NCBI GenBank assembly: GCA_030386875.1
Contig: CM059566.1
Coordinates: 41,204,068 to 41,268,067, forward strand
DNA length: 64,000 nt
Direction: 5' to 3'
From: Morinoia aosen
Lineage: Eukaryota > Arthropoda > Malacostraca > Amphipoda > Talitridae
Part shown: piece by piece, positions 22,378-33,771 of the stretch
Layout: each line of letters opens with the position of its first letter
Numbering within the stretch: position 1 is the stretch's first letter
Made by a program: the position numbers and the translations under genes
Notes under the pieces: generated by a model
Told to the model about the DNA's origin: nothing
The model's input: the letters and a program-made list of their open reading frames with translations, nothing else
The model's database searches: none

Positions 22378-22634
22378 GAGTTCATATATGCAGAGTGTCC
22401 TATCCCACAAAACACAGAATTTTAGGACACTCAAGCCAGAGGAGTGGTGTTCATCGCAGGGTTGTCAAACTGGCTTTTCCCAGCCAAGTTACTAACTATG
22501 AACTGAACTAGCACCTAGGCCATTCTGTCTGAAAGACATCTACGCCGCAATGAGGTGAAATTATCACTTAATCCACTATGCAGTTTTGACCTCTGATTTG
22601 TGGGTTAGGACACTCTGCATATTTGCCCTCCATT
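22378..22634. mobile_element. MITE with GCATATTTGCCCT-type TIRs
   Basis: The left end holds ATATGCAGAGTGTCCTATCC + CACAAA. The right end is its inverse, TTTGTGGGTTAGGACACTCT + GCATATTTGCCCT. It carries TCATCGCAGGGTTGTCAAAC inside. A partial relative, inverted, lies at about 31760-31865. Superfamily undetermined. Confidence 0.7.
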
Positions 22635-22639
22635 TATAA

Positions 22640-24140
22640 CTTAACTTTTATCCACAGAGAAGAAAGAAATCAGCAGCATTCGTTATTTCACAGGCAACTT
22701 CATTTTTTCATCTTTTTCAATGAGGATTTTGAAATTACAGCTAACGGCTAGTAACGACTCGTTATGAAGTTCAGCTACGTTATGGGCTGACCATTACAGC
22801 TGAGTTCATTTCACTTCAGCTCCAACTTTACGAACATTTGAGAGTTTGCTAATTAAAATCGATCGATAGCTTCTTTTACTTTGATTTTCGTAGCAAATAG
22901 TTAATTACCAGCAATGAAACAGCTTCTTGAAGCCTTACAAACAAATAGAGCTCAAACAACGAAGTTTATATCAAGCAAGGTGGTATTATTTTTTAGTGAT
23001 TCCCAAGCCCTTCGTTCTTGTGTCCTTTGTCTTAGTAAACATTTCAAATTGTTCATCCCAAGCATAAGCAATATCTATAACAACTGCTTTCTAACGCACA
23101 ACTAGCCAATACTTCATGTATGAACTCTACTCCCAATTAGATGAGCGCTGAATGTTTCATTAGAGCCTCATTTAAGATCGTATTTAAATTCCATAGTCGT
23201 CGACGGCTGGATTATGAGGTACACAAATTTATTGTCACGAGATCAGGAAAACAATCATGGAAAACGCTATCAAATACCCTGTTTGGTCAACGAAAGTTAA
23301 GTTTGCTTTCATTCTTAAAAATATGCGAAACAGTAAACACAACCCTTAAACGTCGATTCTTTCCCAGGAATGCATACTAAGATAAGAACTATTTTTTTGT
23401 TGTTTCTGAGCACAAACTTTTCAATAAGGATTCTTACACGTAGAAGAACAGCACATCAAAAGGCGGTACCATCACTAGAAGCCGCTTATTTCCGGGCACA
23501 CCCAATCAAAAGCTCTACAAGAGCAACGAGTTGAAAGTTCAGGACAGAGAACTAGAAGGGATGTGTCTGAACATGATGATCGAAAGAATGCAAAGTCAAA
23601 TTTTGTGCCACAATGAACACTTCAACCGAAGTTACAGCAGTATATTGCTAATATATAAAATGCACCACCACTGCGAAAGATAATATCAAAAGTGATACAA
23701 TGAGAGGTGTCACGGTGAATGATCCGGTGTTTGATACCATTATAAATGATACCATGTTTTGTACTACCGCCAATGAAATCGTACATGAGTTTACAATACG
23801 TAAATGGAACTATGCATGTTACTACCACACAAAATACCATGTAAAAATGAAAATAAATTATACTGCGTGTGGAATTACCATGTTTAATTTCTCTATCAAT
23901 GAAGTCCTCTCACTAGTATTCTATGACAATAATAATGACACCGTAGGTAATTACGTACATTGCTCATGACACCATAAAAGTAACAATTTATGCAATCAAA
24001 TACATCGCTGATGATTCTACATAATTGGAAACTCATGCGATCAAACTTATCGCTCGTGATTCTGCATGAATGGAATCTCATGCGATCAAACTAAAGATTC
24101 TACAAGAAAAAATGAAGGCAGTGGGAGGGACTTTGGTTCA
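22640..24140. other. Intergenic, downstream of gene 1
   Basis: No gene supported. At 23985-24095 a 48-bp phrase (AACTCATGCGATCAAACTTA, CGCTCGTGATTCTGC) repeats about twice. Confidence 0.5.
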
Positions 24141-24195
24141 ATAAATTATTCAAGGTATCCCTGGCTACAAGGAAATTTCAGTCCGCGGTCGCGTA

Positions 24196-24294
24196 TCAGA
24201 GAGACGGTGAGACAGTGCCCGGCCTCGGCACAGGAGACGAGGTAGAAGAGCGACAGCTCGGAGTTGAAGAAGGCGGGCAACTGCTCGGTGTCAC
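24196..24294 (-). CDS. Gene 1, probable last exon G
   Basis: After a strong acceptor (ATTTTTTCTTCCAG/GTGACA) the phase-0 frame required by exon F reads VTPSSCPPSSTPSCRSSTSS and PVPRPGTVSPSL, then TGA. The Ser/Pro-rich composition agrees with the rest of the gene 1 tail. However, a second frame of the same DNA (GDTEQLPAFFNSELSLFYLV, open to 24146) has more GC-biased third positions. It would be reached in phase if splicing used a second AG 13 bases further on (GAGCAG/TTGCCC). Either the phase-0 tail is right, or the alternative acceptor or an extra exon is used. Confidence 0.5.
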   Translation of the reverse strand: MTPSSCPPSSTPSCRSSTSSPVPRPGTVSPSL

Positions 24295-24354
24295 CTGGAA
24301 GAAAAAATTCCATGAATTTGTATTCAGGTGTGTTACGCATGGAATTTTTAAATT

Positions 24355-24630
24355 TTGCCATAAATAAAGTTTTGAAATATCGCTTGCTCGAATTGATCCC
24401 TAGAAACCTGACCGAGTCTCATTCATTTGTAGTAAGTTAAATATGTGTTTCAAAATCCGTAGACTTTTGACAATGATCGTAAGGGTTCATATATCATTTA
24501 AGCTTAACGTAGGAGCAAAATCCGTAGACATTTTATAAGAAAAAACCGCCGTTTTATTTCTCGTGTAAATCAAACCTATACAATAGATTCCGATTATATG
24601 AGAAATCTCTCTAGTATTCATCTTATAATC
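24355..24630 (+). repeat. Dispersed repeat B, copy 2
   Basis: Diverged copy of 20270-20545 (CTCGAATTGATCCCTAGAAA, TCCGTAGACATTTTATAAG). It lies in the gene 1 intron F-G. Confidence 0.7.
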
Positions 24631-26559
24631 AGAATACACATTACTCTGCATAAGGAAATGGATGAAAATACAATGTATGTTTGTTAACCGATTAAACCAG
24701 AGTGGAGACGGATTTATGTTCTATTCCACATAACCTTTCCACGTTGAATACATAGAGTAATACACCGCCACTTTGCTAAACTTTTGCGAACATGCTATCA
24801 TTAACCATTATTAACCATTGGGTGATGATGTTATTTGTATACTTCCGAAGATCAGATTATTTATAGACTTTAACGCTCAAAAAACTCCCTCGATTTTGTA
24901 ATTGAAATACCAACAAATAGATAATTTTATAAAATCCATTGTACTGTAAACCGAAAAGGGCGGATCGAATGCATTTTTGCGTAGCTTTTCAAAGGAAACT
25001 TCAAAATTTTGAAACAGATATACTTCGAATGCTGGGGTATCCCCTTGATAAGGACACCTGAATAGCAGCCGCTGACTTAGCTTTCCATAGGTAAATAACG
25101 TGAAGCTCAGAGGTAAATAACATGAATATTGTGGAGCTTTATGAAACATGGAGCTTTATAAAATGTGGAGCTTTATAAAACGTGGCGCTTTATAAAACGT
25201 GGAGCTTTATGAAACAAAGAGCTTTATAGAACGTGGAGCTTTATGAAACATGGAGCTTTATAAAACGTGGAGCTTTATAAAACGTGGAGCTTTATGAAAC
25301 AAAGAGCTTTATAAAACGTGGTGTTTTGCAAAACAAAGAGCTTTATAAAACGTGGAACTTAATGAAACGTGGAGCTTTGTAAAAACAGCGCTTTATAAAA
25401 CGTGACCTTTATGGAACAGGGAGCTTTATAAAACGTGGTGTTTTGTAAAACACAGAGCTTTATAAAACGTAGAGCTTTGTAAAGCGTGACGCTTTATAAA
25501 ACGTGGAGCTCTATAAAATGTGAAACTCAACAAAACGTTGCGCTTTATAAATCAGGGAACTTTATTAAACGCAGAGCTTTTAAAACGCGAAGCTCTATAA
25601 AGCGTGAAGGTTCATAAAAAGTGGAGCTTTGTAAAAATGGATCTTTAAAAAATGTGTAGCTTTATAGAAGTAACATTGTAAAATGCAGAATAACGTGGAG
25701 CTTTATAAAACCTGTCTCTTATAAAATGAGCTTTATTGGACGCGTCATGACGGAGAGCTATGTAGAATGACGTAGAACTTGGGCGGAATTTGATTGGCTT
25801 TCAACGGAGCATGTATTCTCGAATTTACCTTGAGTCAGTAAGTGTGTGTTGAAATGCAGATACCACGGAGCATTTCGTCCAGTAGAAACCAATAAAAGGT
25901 AAAACATCCCATTCTGCAGAAACCGAAATTTGGAATGGGCATAGACGAGTTTTAAGTGGGTCACTTCAGGACCCTGGCGGTCCGATGAGCTTTTTTTTGT
26001 TGTTGAAAAAGGACCCTCAGGTGGTGGACTATTCGGTCTTGAAATTTTATGGCCAAACGGACACCATATCACTCCCCCCAGGAGGGTGTAAGGGGACCAA
26101 AAATCTTGAATTTTTTATTTCATGGAAATGGAAAATTTTCTATCGTAACTTTATTTGCAATGCTTCAAGGATTTTAAAACTGTCTTTGGTTTTGGTCTAG
26201 CATAAAAACTCAATGACTTCTATTCTTTTGAAATATCCATAAAAATGAACCAAAAACGAGTTTTTCAAAAAAAAACTAAGGCCTAAATCGAAAAATTTCT
26301 CGAGTAAAATATGTTTATTTCTAACATACATATACCGGCAATATTTCAAACGAATCGGATCAATATTTACAAATCGTCGAAGTGACCCTCTTAAACGCAT
26401 ACCCATAGCTTCATGAATTTTACTTTTAACAGTCGAAAAAAATGTTCGAAAACAGGCATGCACTTGAATTATCACGCTTAGGAAAACAATTTAAACGCAC
26501 ATTACCCTGTTTGAGAATAAAACATATTCTACTACGCTCAAAAATACAACACGCAATAA
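24631..26559 (-). other. Gene 1 intron F-G
   Basis: It contains the 17-bp array at 25133-25745. Otherwise no exon could be supported; the region 25758-26200 has open frames without splice sites or recognisable domains. Confidence 0.5.
25133..25745. repeat. 17-bp minisatellite, about 36 copies
   Basis: Unit TGGAGCTTTATAAAACG with many substitutions and small indels. Copies near the left edge are most regular; copies to the right decay. Confidence 0.9.
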
Positions 26560-26957
26560 ACGACACACGTTTTTCATTTCTTGACACCACGCTTGAAAAT
26601 ACAACCCACGCACTTTCTGTTCTGCTACCCTCACAAATACAACACACGAAAAACGACACACGTTTTTCATTTCTTGACACCACGCTTGAAAATACAACCC
26701 ACGCACATTCTGGTCTGCTACCCTCACAAATACAACACACGAAAAACGACACACGTTTTTCATTTCTTGACACCACGCTTGAAAATACAACCCACGCACA
26801 TTCTGTTCTGCTACCCTCACAAATACAACACACGAAAAACGACACACATTTTTCATTTCTTGACACCACGCTTGAAAATACAACCCACGCACATTCTGGT
26901 CTGCTGCCCTCACAAATACAACACACGAAAAACGACACACGTATTTCATTTCTTGAT
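26560..26957. repeat. 93-bp minisatellite, about 4.3 copies
   Basis: Unit from CTTGACACCACGCTTGAAAA through ACCCACGCACATTCTGTTCT and GCTACCCTCACAAATACAAC to GACACACGTTTTTCATTT. The unit is 31 codons long, so frames stay open on both strands. On the minus strand it starts about 20 bp after the exon F donor and is in frame with exon F. Confidence 0.93.
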
Positions 26958-26977
26958 TGGAGAAACTCAAAACTGAC

Positions 26978-27299
26978 CTGAATTACAGGGACCTGGTAAG
27001 GCATGTTATGATCAGCGTTCGTGACAACGCTGGTGCGGCGAGCCACGTTAGATCGCTGCACGCTGCCTGTTCTTTTGTTTATGGAGATCTGCGATCCAGG
27101 GGAATTTTCGGTGCTAATGGTGCTGCCTCCCCAAGGTGGGGGACCGATCTCCGTAGAGTTTGTGTCCATTGTCGCGGCGTTGGACTTGAAAGAAAACGGC
27201 GCCGAGCTGTCGTACGACTCGAGGTCGGTTTGGGCTCCAAAAACGTCGTCGACTGAACGAGCGACGTCCGTTGGATTCACGGAGATGCACCTGAGCTTA
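26978..27299 (-). CDS. Gene 1, exon F (cytoplasmic tail)
   Basis: One base plus 107 codons: SKLRCISVNPTDVARSVDDV, FGAQTDLESYDSSAPFSFKS and onward to SVQRSNVARRTSVVTNADHN, ending MPYQVPVIQ. It is Ser/Thr/Asn-rich, with an RRTS kinase-type site and an IGPP repeat also present in exon E. The acceptor TCTTTCTTTCAG/TAAGCT completes AG+T (S). A second acceptor 9 bases on (AAGCTCAG/GTGCAT) keeps the frame and would drop three residues. The donor is ATTCAG/GTCAGT, phase 0. Exons A-F together give 554 codons with no stop. Confidence 0.82.
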
Positions 27300-27529
27300 C
27301 TGAAAGAAAGATTCACTGAAAAAGTTTATGTACATGGAAAGGAAATTAGTTTTAAAAACAATTTGAGACGTAAGGCATTTGTGATGGTAGAAAACTTCCT
27401 CTGCAGAGAAACAAGACTGTCTATGCAGTGTTTTGTGCTGAGCACAGTTGGAAAAGTATTTTCATGAGTAAAATGTCTAAAAGCACCACACTGGCAACAT
27501 CTTCCCTGCTTAACACAACACGCCACCCA

Positions 27530-27983
27530 CACAGCACATCACCCAACATTACACCGCCTACACTACATACCACTCACACGACACACCACTCACACAACAC
27601 TCCACTCACACAACACACCACTCACACAACACACCACTCACACAACACACAACACAACTCACAACACACAACAACCACACACCTACACAACACCCCCACA
27701 CCACAAAACACACAACACACCACACATCTCGCAACACACAACACACCACACACACACACACCACACATCACGCAACACACAACACACCACGCACAACACA
27801 CCACACACAACACACCATACAACACACCACACACACCACACAACACACCACACACACCACACAACACACCACACACACCACACAACACAAACCATACACA
27901 CCACACACACCACACAGCACAACACACCACACACAACACACGCCACACACCACACACCCACACCACACACCCACACCACACAC
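27530..27983. repeat. ACACACC-type microsatellite/minisatellite
   Basis: Imperfect CACAACACACCACACACACC repeats over about 450 bp. Its right edge touches the exon E donor directly: on the minus strand the intron starts GTGTGTGGTGTGTGGG. It is open in all plus frames only because of its composition. Confidence 0.9.
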
Positions 27984-28085
27984 CTAGGCGGTCCAATCTC
28001 CTCATCAGGGAAGGACGCCACGTCCTGTCGCTCCGACCTGCTGTCCCACACCGGCATCGCGTACTGGCCGGTGCTCGGTCTCGAC
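27984..28085 (-). CDS. Gene 1, exon E
   Basis: One base, 33 codons and two bases: SRPSTGQYAMPVWDSRSERQ then DVASFPDEEIGPP. Acceptor ATTGCCTCAACAG/GTCGAG, donor CCGCCTAG/GTGTGT. The entering GG+G and leaving AG+T codons agree with exons D and F. Strong GC bias at third positions. The donor is already part of the GT-rich repeat array. Confidence 0.78.
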
Positions 28086-29997
28086 CTGTTGAGGCAATGT
28101 TTTTCTTCGTAGTCTTAATTTAGTTTTTAACGTAATGTCAATGAAAAACCATGGACCACTTAAATTGGATCTGCTATGATAAAAAAACCATGTACTACTT
28201 TAATTATTTGAGTTTTGAATGCTCAATAAATTTTCTTCCAACACATTAGAAGCTTTTTATTACTGCGTCTGACTTCAATTCAAATTATCTGAGATAATTT
28301 TTGTCAGTGATTTTTTTTCCTCTTATGCAGATCCAGAATGTGAACAATTGCGTCGCAGTAATAAACAAAGATATCGCATTAAGTCGTATCACATTTTCAG
28401 TCCATGAAAAAGCATTAGACGCCTAAACATTGACCCGAATTTGAAAGTAGGCAGCGTGCCTCTAGTGCAAATTACGGGAGGCTAGACCCAGGTCACCAAA
28501 ATGACCCGCTTCGCAGCCGTGAACTGGAAGGGTATCATTCAGAGCGATGCTAAATGCCTACGTAATTGAAGTCAATAGCAGCCCTAGCGCAATAGTGGCC
28601 ATTGCTCCTTTATTTCATGGCCCTGGTGCCGTGAGTCCGAGTGCTGAATGTGAGCACAGATCATTAATGTTATTTGGGCGCCATACGCAAAAATTCGTGG
28701 AATCATTGTTCCTGCTCGTTAGCTTTTTCGTGAGTTTTGGCACATGAGGAAAGTTTATTCTGAATAAACAATTAGATTGGGATAACTGAGTGGAATGTGC
28801 GTGTTACAAAGCGTGTTTCATGAGAAAAAATGGAGAAGTTCCGTTCTCCCGTAATCCCATGGGAAGTAAGACAAGTTCAAACTACTCTATCTCGTGACGG
28901 CCTTTAGAAAACAAGCTAAAAATAAACGGAGGTCTATCTTGACCTCCGTTTCCTTTTCTCAACAGCTAATCTATTCCAGCATGGGAGAATCAAACTTAGA
29001 ATTTTATTTTCCGAGTCTAGATTCTATTTCATTAGCAACCGAGACAGACAGTCAACCTTGGAATAAGTAAGCCTGTGAGTCTTCTACTCCAGGCTTAGGT
29101 TTTCTATCCCCAACAACTAAGCGTTCCAAGGTCAAAACAAGTCAATATGGGACTTCATTATTCCAGGTCCTCGTTCAAGCTTTTGGCAATCAGTCAATAG
29201 TCCCGGACAGTAGAGCCATTTAAAATAGAAATGTTGACCTCGGCTTCGTCCGAGTGTCAGTCGATACGTGTGTCGGCTGTCGGGAACATGAGAGCTAGCC
29301 AAAGTTAATCTTTAGTAGCTTATTTGACCAGGCTGTCACAAGTGAAGTTGGAAATCAAGAACTAAGGTATGTAATTTGTAGTATAATAATAATAAACTAA
29401 GTTATATCATTTGTAATATTATAATAATAATAATAATAATGAACTAAGTTATATAACTTGTAGTATAGTCAGGTATATAATTTGTAGATATTTAGGAACA
29501 GGGTCCCTCAGTTACACGTAAGTAACGTTAGCCAAGATCACGTAATGTCAGGCATCTGCTTGCACAAGCCAGGCTTATCTGTAGTTACTTAATAAGAAGT
29601 ACAATCAACCTATAGCATTTATTTATTTAGCACTGACTGAAATAAGTCTCCTTGCAATAAAAATTATTTAAGAACAAGTGCTATCAGGGAGTTAGAACAG
29701 AAGTTATTTCAGAACGAATGCAATCAAACACGATATAAAGAAAAAAAGAGAAACTACATACTTACCAACATTTGATACATAATATGTGTAACTTTGGTTT
29801 TCAAAAATATATTAACTTTAGTAAATACAATCAGTTGGTAAGCATACCTTGATGCATAAGGATCATAACAGCTAGTCAGAGGTTGAACAAGAGCTTGAGT
29901 GAAAAACAAATAAGTTCACGACTAAACAAGAAAAATATTAAGTTTCCGAGGCAAGACAGGTAGCGTGTCCCAAAACCAAGACAGAGCCCAGCACAGA

Positions 29998-30312
29998 TGT
30001 CGGAACTAACTTTTTTGGTTACTATCACAGATGTTGTAACTAACTGTTTCTGTAACTATCACAGATGTTGTAACTAACAGTTTTTGTAACTAACTATCAC
30101 AGATGTTGTAACTGTTTCTGTAACTGTCACAGATGTTGTAACTAATTGTTTTTTGTAGCTATCACAGATGTGGTAACTAACCGTTTTTGTTTCTATCAAA
30201 GATGTTGAAACAAACTGTTTTGTTACTATCACAGATGTTTAACTAACTGTTCCTGTAACTATCACAGATGTTGTAACTAACAGTTTTTGTAACTATCACA
30301 GATGTTGTACAT
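29998..30312. repeat. About 34-bp minisatellite, about 9 copies
   Basis: Unit near AACTATCACAGATGTTGTAA + CTAACTGTTTTTGT, with length variation from dropped CTAACTGT or TAACTA blocks. Confidence 0.88.
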
Positions 30313-30609
30313 GTTTTTCATGCTCACATGAGCTCATGTGAGGCTGACCTCTCAAATTTAATCCAATTATGGACGAAGCGTTGTTCAATTTATAACACCC
30401 TCACCGAAACGCAGCGGACTAATTCATATTGGTTCTTAGAAGGCATGAAATATAACAACTTAAGATTATGTAATCTTAATTTAGGGGCTATTTTTTACCA
30501 AAAATCAGCTTTCCTCATGAAAATATTTACGACAGAACATGTAATAAACTTATCTTTAAGTAGTAAGGTTTTCATCTCGACTTTAGTCCTTCATTTGTTT
30601 AGTTAATTT

Positions 30610-30780
30610 CGAATATTACCATCAACGTAAAATTCCCGTCACTCGACTTAAAATTCTCGTCCCTACTTAAAAGTTCTGTCACTACTTCAAATTCCCGTCT
30701 CTCGACTTGTAATTCCCGTCAATCAACCTAAACTTCCCGTGACTGCTTAAAATTCTCGTCGCTACTTAAATTCCCGGGTC
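30610..30780. repeat. Degenerate tandem repeat
   Basis: About seven loose units around AAATTCCCGTCACTCGACTT with substitutions in every copy. Confidence 0.7.
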
Positions 30781-30861
30781 CCTCAGGGGGATACAACTAT
30801 GGTATCTATGAGAATTAGCGCTCCCAGGGGAACAACAAGAGGGCCCGAGCTGAGAGTTTGG

Positions 30862-31125
30862 TAGGCCTTCTTTTTGTTGAAATAAAATGCTTTTGTTATG
30901 TTAAAAATCATCATTTTTCGGTTCTCTGCTGTCCTGTTTTTCATCACCTGCTACTTTCTTTTTCAACTTTTATCTTCTATCATGAACTTCTTTCTTATCT
31001 TACTGTTTCTAAGCCCTTTCTGCATAGATTCCACGTTCCCTCAACTCCATACTAAATGGTGCCTTCTTCATTCTTCTCTTTGGATCTCCTTTGTTGCGGA
31101 TAGGGAGGCTTAAACTAACTAATAG
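30862..31125 (-). repeat. Dispersed repeat A, copy 5
   Basis: Reverse-complement copy with CTGTTTTTCATCACC, CCATACTAAATGGTGCCTTC and CCTTTGTTGCGGATAGGGAG. It ends about 70 bp from exon D, inside intron D-E. Confidence 0.68.
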
Positions 31126-31193
31126 ACTGATCTTCATATTCCCGTCACCACTAGAAAATCTTTTCACTCAAGCACCTAACCCTAAAATTCTAC

Positions 31194-31363
31194 CCTGCGT
31201 TCGGGGAAACTCCTCTGGAGGAAAAGGCGGATCGGGGAGTGGAGGACACCGTGCTGGAGGCGGAGAGTGGAGGTGGGGAAGACAGCGGTGGAGGGGAGAC
31301 GGGATCCATGGAGGGCGGTTCCATCCACCACGAGCTCCGCCGCAGCGACATCACCGGGTACGG
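31194..31363 (-). CDS. Gene 1, exon D (Ser/Pro-rich)
   Basis: 56 codons plus two bases: PYPVMSLRRSSWWMEPPSMD, PVSPPPLSSPPPLSASSTVS, STPRSAFSSRGVSPNA. Acceptor TTATCCATCTCTCCAG/CCGTAC, donor CGCAGG/GTAGAA. Phase 0 in, phase 2 out, fitting exons C and E exactly. The stretch is proline-rich, likely disordered, and carries an RRSS kinase-type site. The plus-strand frames here are also open and acidic, but they have no acceptor nearby and no partner exons, so I take the minus strand. Confidence 0.75.
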
Positions 31364-32892
31364 CTGGAGAGATGGATAACGGTCAGCATTGCGAAATTTC
31401 GATGACTTTTGTTTAAGTCATGTATTAAATGCGAAATGTAACTGTTTTACGCGAATTCCATGAAAAAATAAGGAAAAACAGTTTATTTCCAATCAAATTG
31501 ATACGTGAAATGTTTAACAATGGTTTTTAAAATATCTTTACATTAAGATCCTTAGTTGATGTTCACACATGGGTATCGTAATACTCATGGCTATTGTCGA
31601 AACAAATTGATTGAGAGAAAAGCATGAAAAAATGCATTCCCTGCATTGCGTTAATCTGGTTTTGGTAATGTACAACAAGTAACAAAGAAAACATAATCCT
31701 AGTGACGCATTGTTGAAAAGAAATTCTTCGCAGTTCTCTCGATGTTTTTTTTTGGTCTCTGCAAAGCCCGTTTGGCAACCCTGCGATGAACACCACGCCT
31801 CTAACTTGAGTGTCCTAAAATTCTGTGTTTTGTGGGTTAGGACACACTGCATATTTGCCCTTGAATTGTCATCAGTATGAAGTGAGACAAAGTGTAGTTA
31901 CTCAGGAATAAGTACAGCCAGTCAGAGTCAATAAAACTTGTTAAAATCGAGTGCACTCAGACGCAATAGAAGGTGAACCTAAAGATATAAGAATGAAATA
32001 GCAGTTGAGAACACGAGCCGGTCGGTTGGAGGAATCCAGTGACTTATTGTGAGTTCTTCGTGCAATTTTATAATATGAATTGATCAGAAACAATTTAAAT
32101 TAGGTGACCGTTAGCATGTGCAAGAATCCTGTTACAATGCACGATAAAAGAAACATTTGAAACAAAAACTTCCCTCGGTGAGTCAGAGTAAAAAAGTTAA
32201 AATGTTGAGTTTTATGAAAAATTTCGCTCCAATTTCAATCTTGATTTGAGTATAACTTATTCTGACGCATTTAGAAATTTTCGATGGCGACATTTATGAT
32301 GATTAATTAGTCGATAATATAGCGTTGGCAGTCACATGTCATAAACACATTATTTTAGCAGCGAAGTTGAACCATACTGAACAAGATGTTTACGCACATT
32401 ATGATCCAAAAACAATTCTATTCATTACAAAATTTCAATTGGGAAGTCACTTACAGATAATTTCGCAGAAACGTTTATTCTTCTCAGAAATGCTTCATTG
32501 GAAGCCTATATGAATGAGAAATATAGTACTAGGACCTATGTGTAAATTCCAGTGTGGAATAACTCACTCAAGGAAGGTTTTATTAAAACTAGAGAAAATT
32601 ATGACAAAAATTATCCCAACCCCAAACGCAACCAACCCTTCCCGGATAATCCCCTCACGCAAAAAGTTTTAAAAGTGCAATGAACAAAAACGCAGGTGTC
32701 GAAGCCATTCTTTAACAAAGATATAACAAAGATAACTTTACATAAAAACAAATTTATGAAATTCATCGTACAAATGTTATATGAAAAACAGAGATGAAGA
32801 ACGTTCTCTTTTATTAACAATCTCTTAGAAAATATCCATGAAAAATTGAGTTCTTTTCGGCATATTTTGGAGTGCAAGCAAGTTCCACGCAC
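31364..32892 (-). other. Gene 1 intron C-D
   Basis: It contains a fragment of the 22378-type MITE at about 31760-31865, inverted. The rest shows no feature I can support. Confidence 0.55.
31760..31865 (-). mobile_element. Fragment of the 22378-type MITE
   Basis: GGCAACCCTGCGATGAACAC, GAGTGTCCTAAAATTCTGTG and GGGTTAGGACACACTGCATA are the reverse complement of the left half of the element at 22378. The other end is missing or too worn to see. Confidence 0.65.
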
Positions 32893-33015
32893 CTGATCGA
32901 CAGTAGGCGCGTTGGTCCGAGTAGGAGAGTCCCCTGAAAGAGAAAAACTTCTACGAATTTGGTCCAGCTGAGCCTCCGACCGCATTCTGGCTTGTTCTTT
33001 TTCGTCGCGGTGGAT
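32893..33015 (-). CDS. Gene 1, exon C
   Basis: Exactly 41 codons: IHRDEKEQARMRSEAQLDQI, RRSFSLSGDSPTRTNAPTVD, Q. It follows the second membrane helix directly, so it begins the cytoplasmic tail. It is charged and helical, then Ser/Thr-rich, with an RRSFS kinase-type site. Acceptor CCCTGTCGTAG/ATCCAC, donor GATCAG/GTGCGT, phase 0 on both sides. An internal TTTTTCTCTTTCAG could act as an alternative acceptor and shorten the exon. Confidence 0.78.
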
Positions 33016-33771
33016 CTACGACAGGGATTTGAATCGCATTATTTTAGAGCTGAATCACGAAAAAAAGAGATGCAATTTTGTCCGCAGATGCACATTCAAG
33101 ATTCCTAGACAGGCTTTGAACTTATTCGGGCCCACAGGTAGCTATACTCAAATGTGACCATTGTACTAATCTTGGGAAACAATCTACTACTGTATCGCTT
33201 GTGGCAAATAAATTGTTTTAATTGTTTAAGATTTGTGAGTGATATAAGGAATAGAAATAGCCAACCACTCGCTAGAGGCTCTGAGGCGGGGGTTCCTAAC
33301 CTTGGGTACATTTGCTTATCTGAAGGGATACATTAATTGGTGACAAGAGAAAGAAAAGTATGTTTATGTGTCTATTATTTGAAAACATTTAAGTCTGTAT
33401 ATCAATAAATACATTTTTTCATTTATCAAAATATTAGGGGTTTACATCCCCATTTGTCGACATAGTGAAAAGGGTGGAGGGGAACAAGGTCAGATGAAGG
33501 TTGGGAGAAGCTCTAAAGGTTAGGGGAAGCTCCGTAAGCTCTAAAGAATTCTATCCGGAGTGGGGCCCCAAAAGAAAAAAACCTGCCACTGACAGGTGCA
33601 AAAACAAAAATTATCCCTATGCTTGAAAGAGCCTCCTGGCCATTTTTGAATATTTAATAAAATCCTCACGAGTTATTTTTATCATTTTTTGTATCGTCAA
33701 CGAATAAAAGAAAACAGTCAAGAAAGTTAATATCTTACATGGAACTACACAATGTAGATCATAGGACGCAC
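33016..33771 (-). other. Gene 1 intron B-C
   Basis: It holds dispersed repeat C copy 1 (33116-33231) and a hAT-end-like word GGGGTTCCTAACCTTGGG near 33289 with no visible partner end. Confidence 0.6.
33116..33231 (+). repeat. Dispersed repeat C, copy 1
   Basis: CGGGCCCACAG, ATACTCAAATGTGACCATTG, AATCTACTACTGTATC and AAATTGTTTAA match 34449-34565 with about 80 percent identity by eye. The family is unknown; the two copies lie in neighbouring introns of gene 1. Confidence 0.65.

Larger units (their letters stand above)
28086..31193 (-). other. Gene 1 intron D-E
   Basis: About 3.1 kb. It holds a 26-bp inverted repeat near 28932-28957 (AACGGAGGTC ... GACCTCCGTT), an AAT microsatellite near 29385-29440, a 34-bp array at 29998-30312, a loose 20-25 bp array at 30610-30780 and repeat A copy 5. 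No further exon was seen. Confidence 0.65.

Noticed and set aside
27428-28123. 231-codon His/Thr-rich plus-strand frame
   Set aside because: Translation of the ACACACC array plus the antisense of exon E.
28932-28957. GC-rich hairpin as a terminator or small RNA
   Set aside because: An isolated 10-bp stem in a eukaryotic intron; no U-run logic applies and there is no other support.
31091-31405. Plus-strand Gly-rich frame and a second, acidic plus-strand frame
   Set aside because: Antisense of gene 1 exon D; no acceptor or partner exons on plus, while the minus strand fits in phase with five other exons.
33285-33440. hAT element suggested by GGGGTTCCTAACCTTGGG
   Set aside because: Only one end is seen; no inverted partner or 8-bp duplication found.
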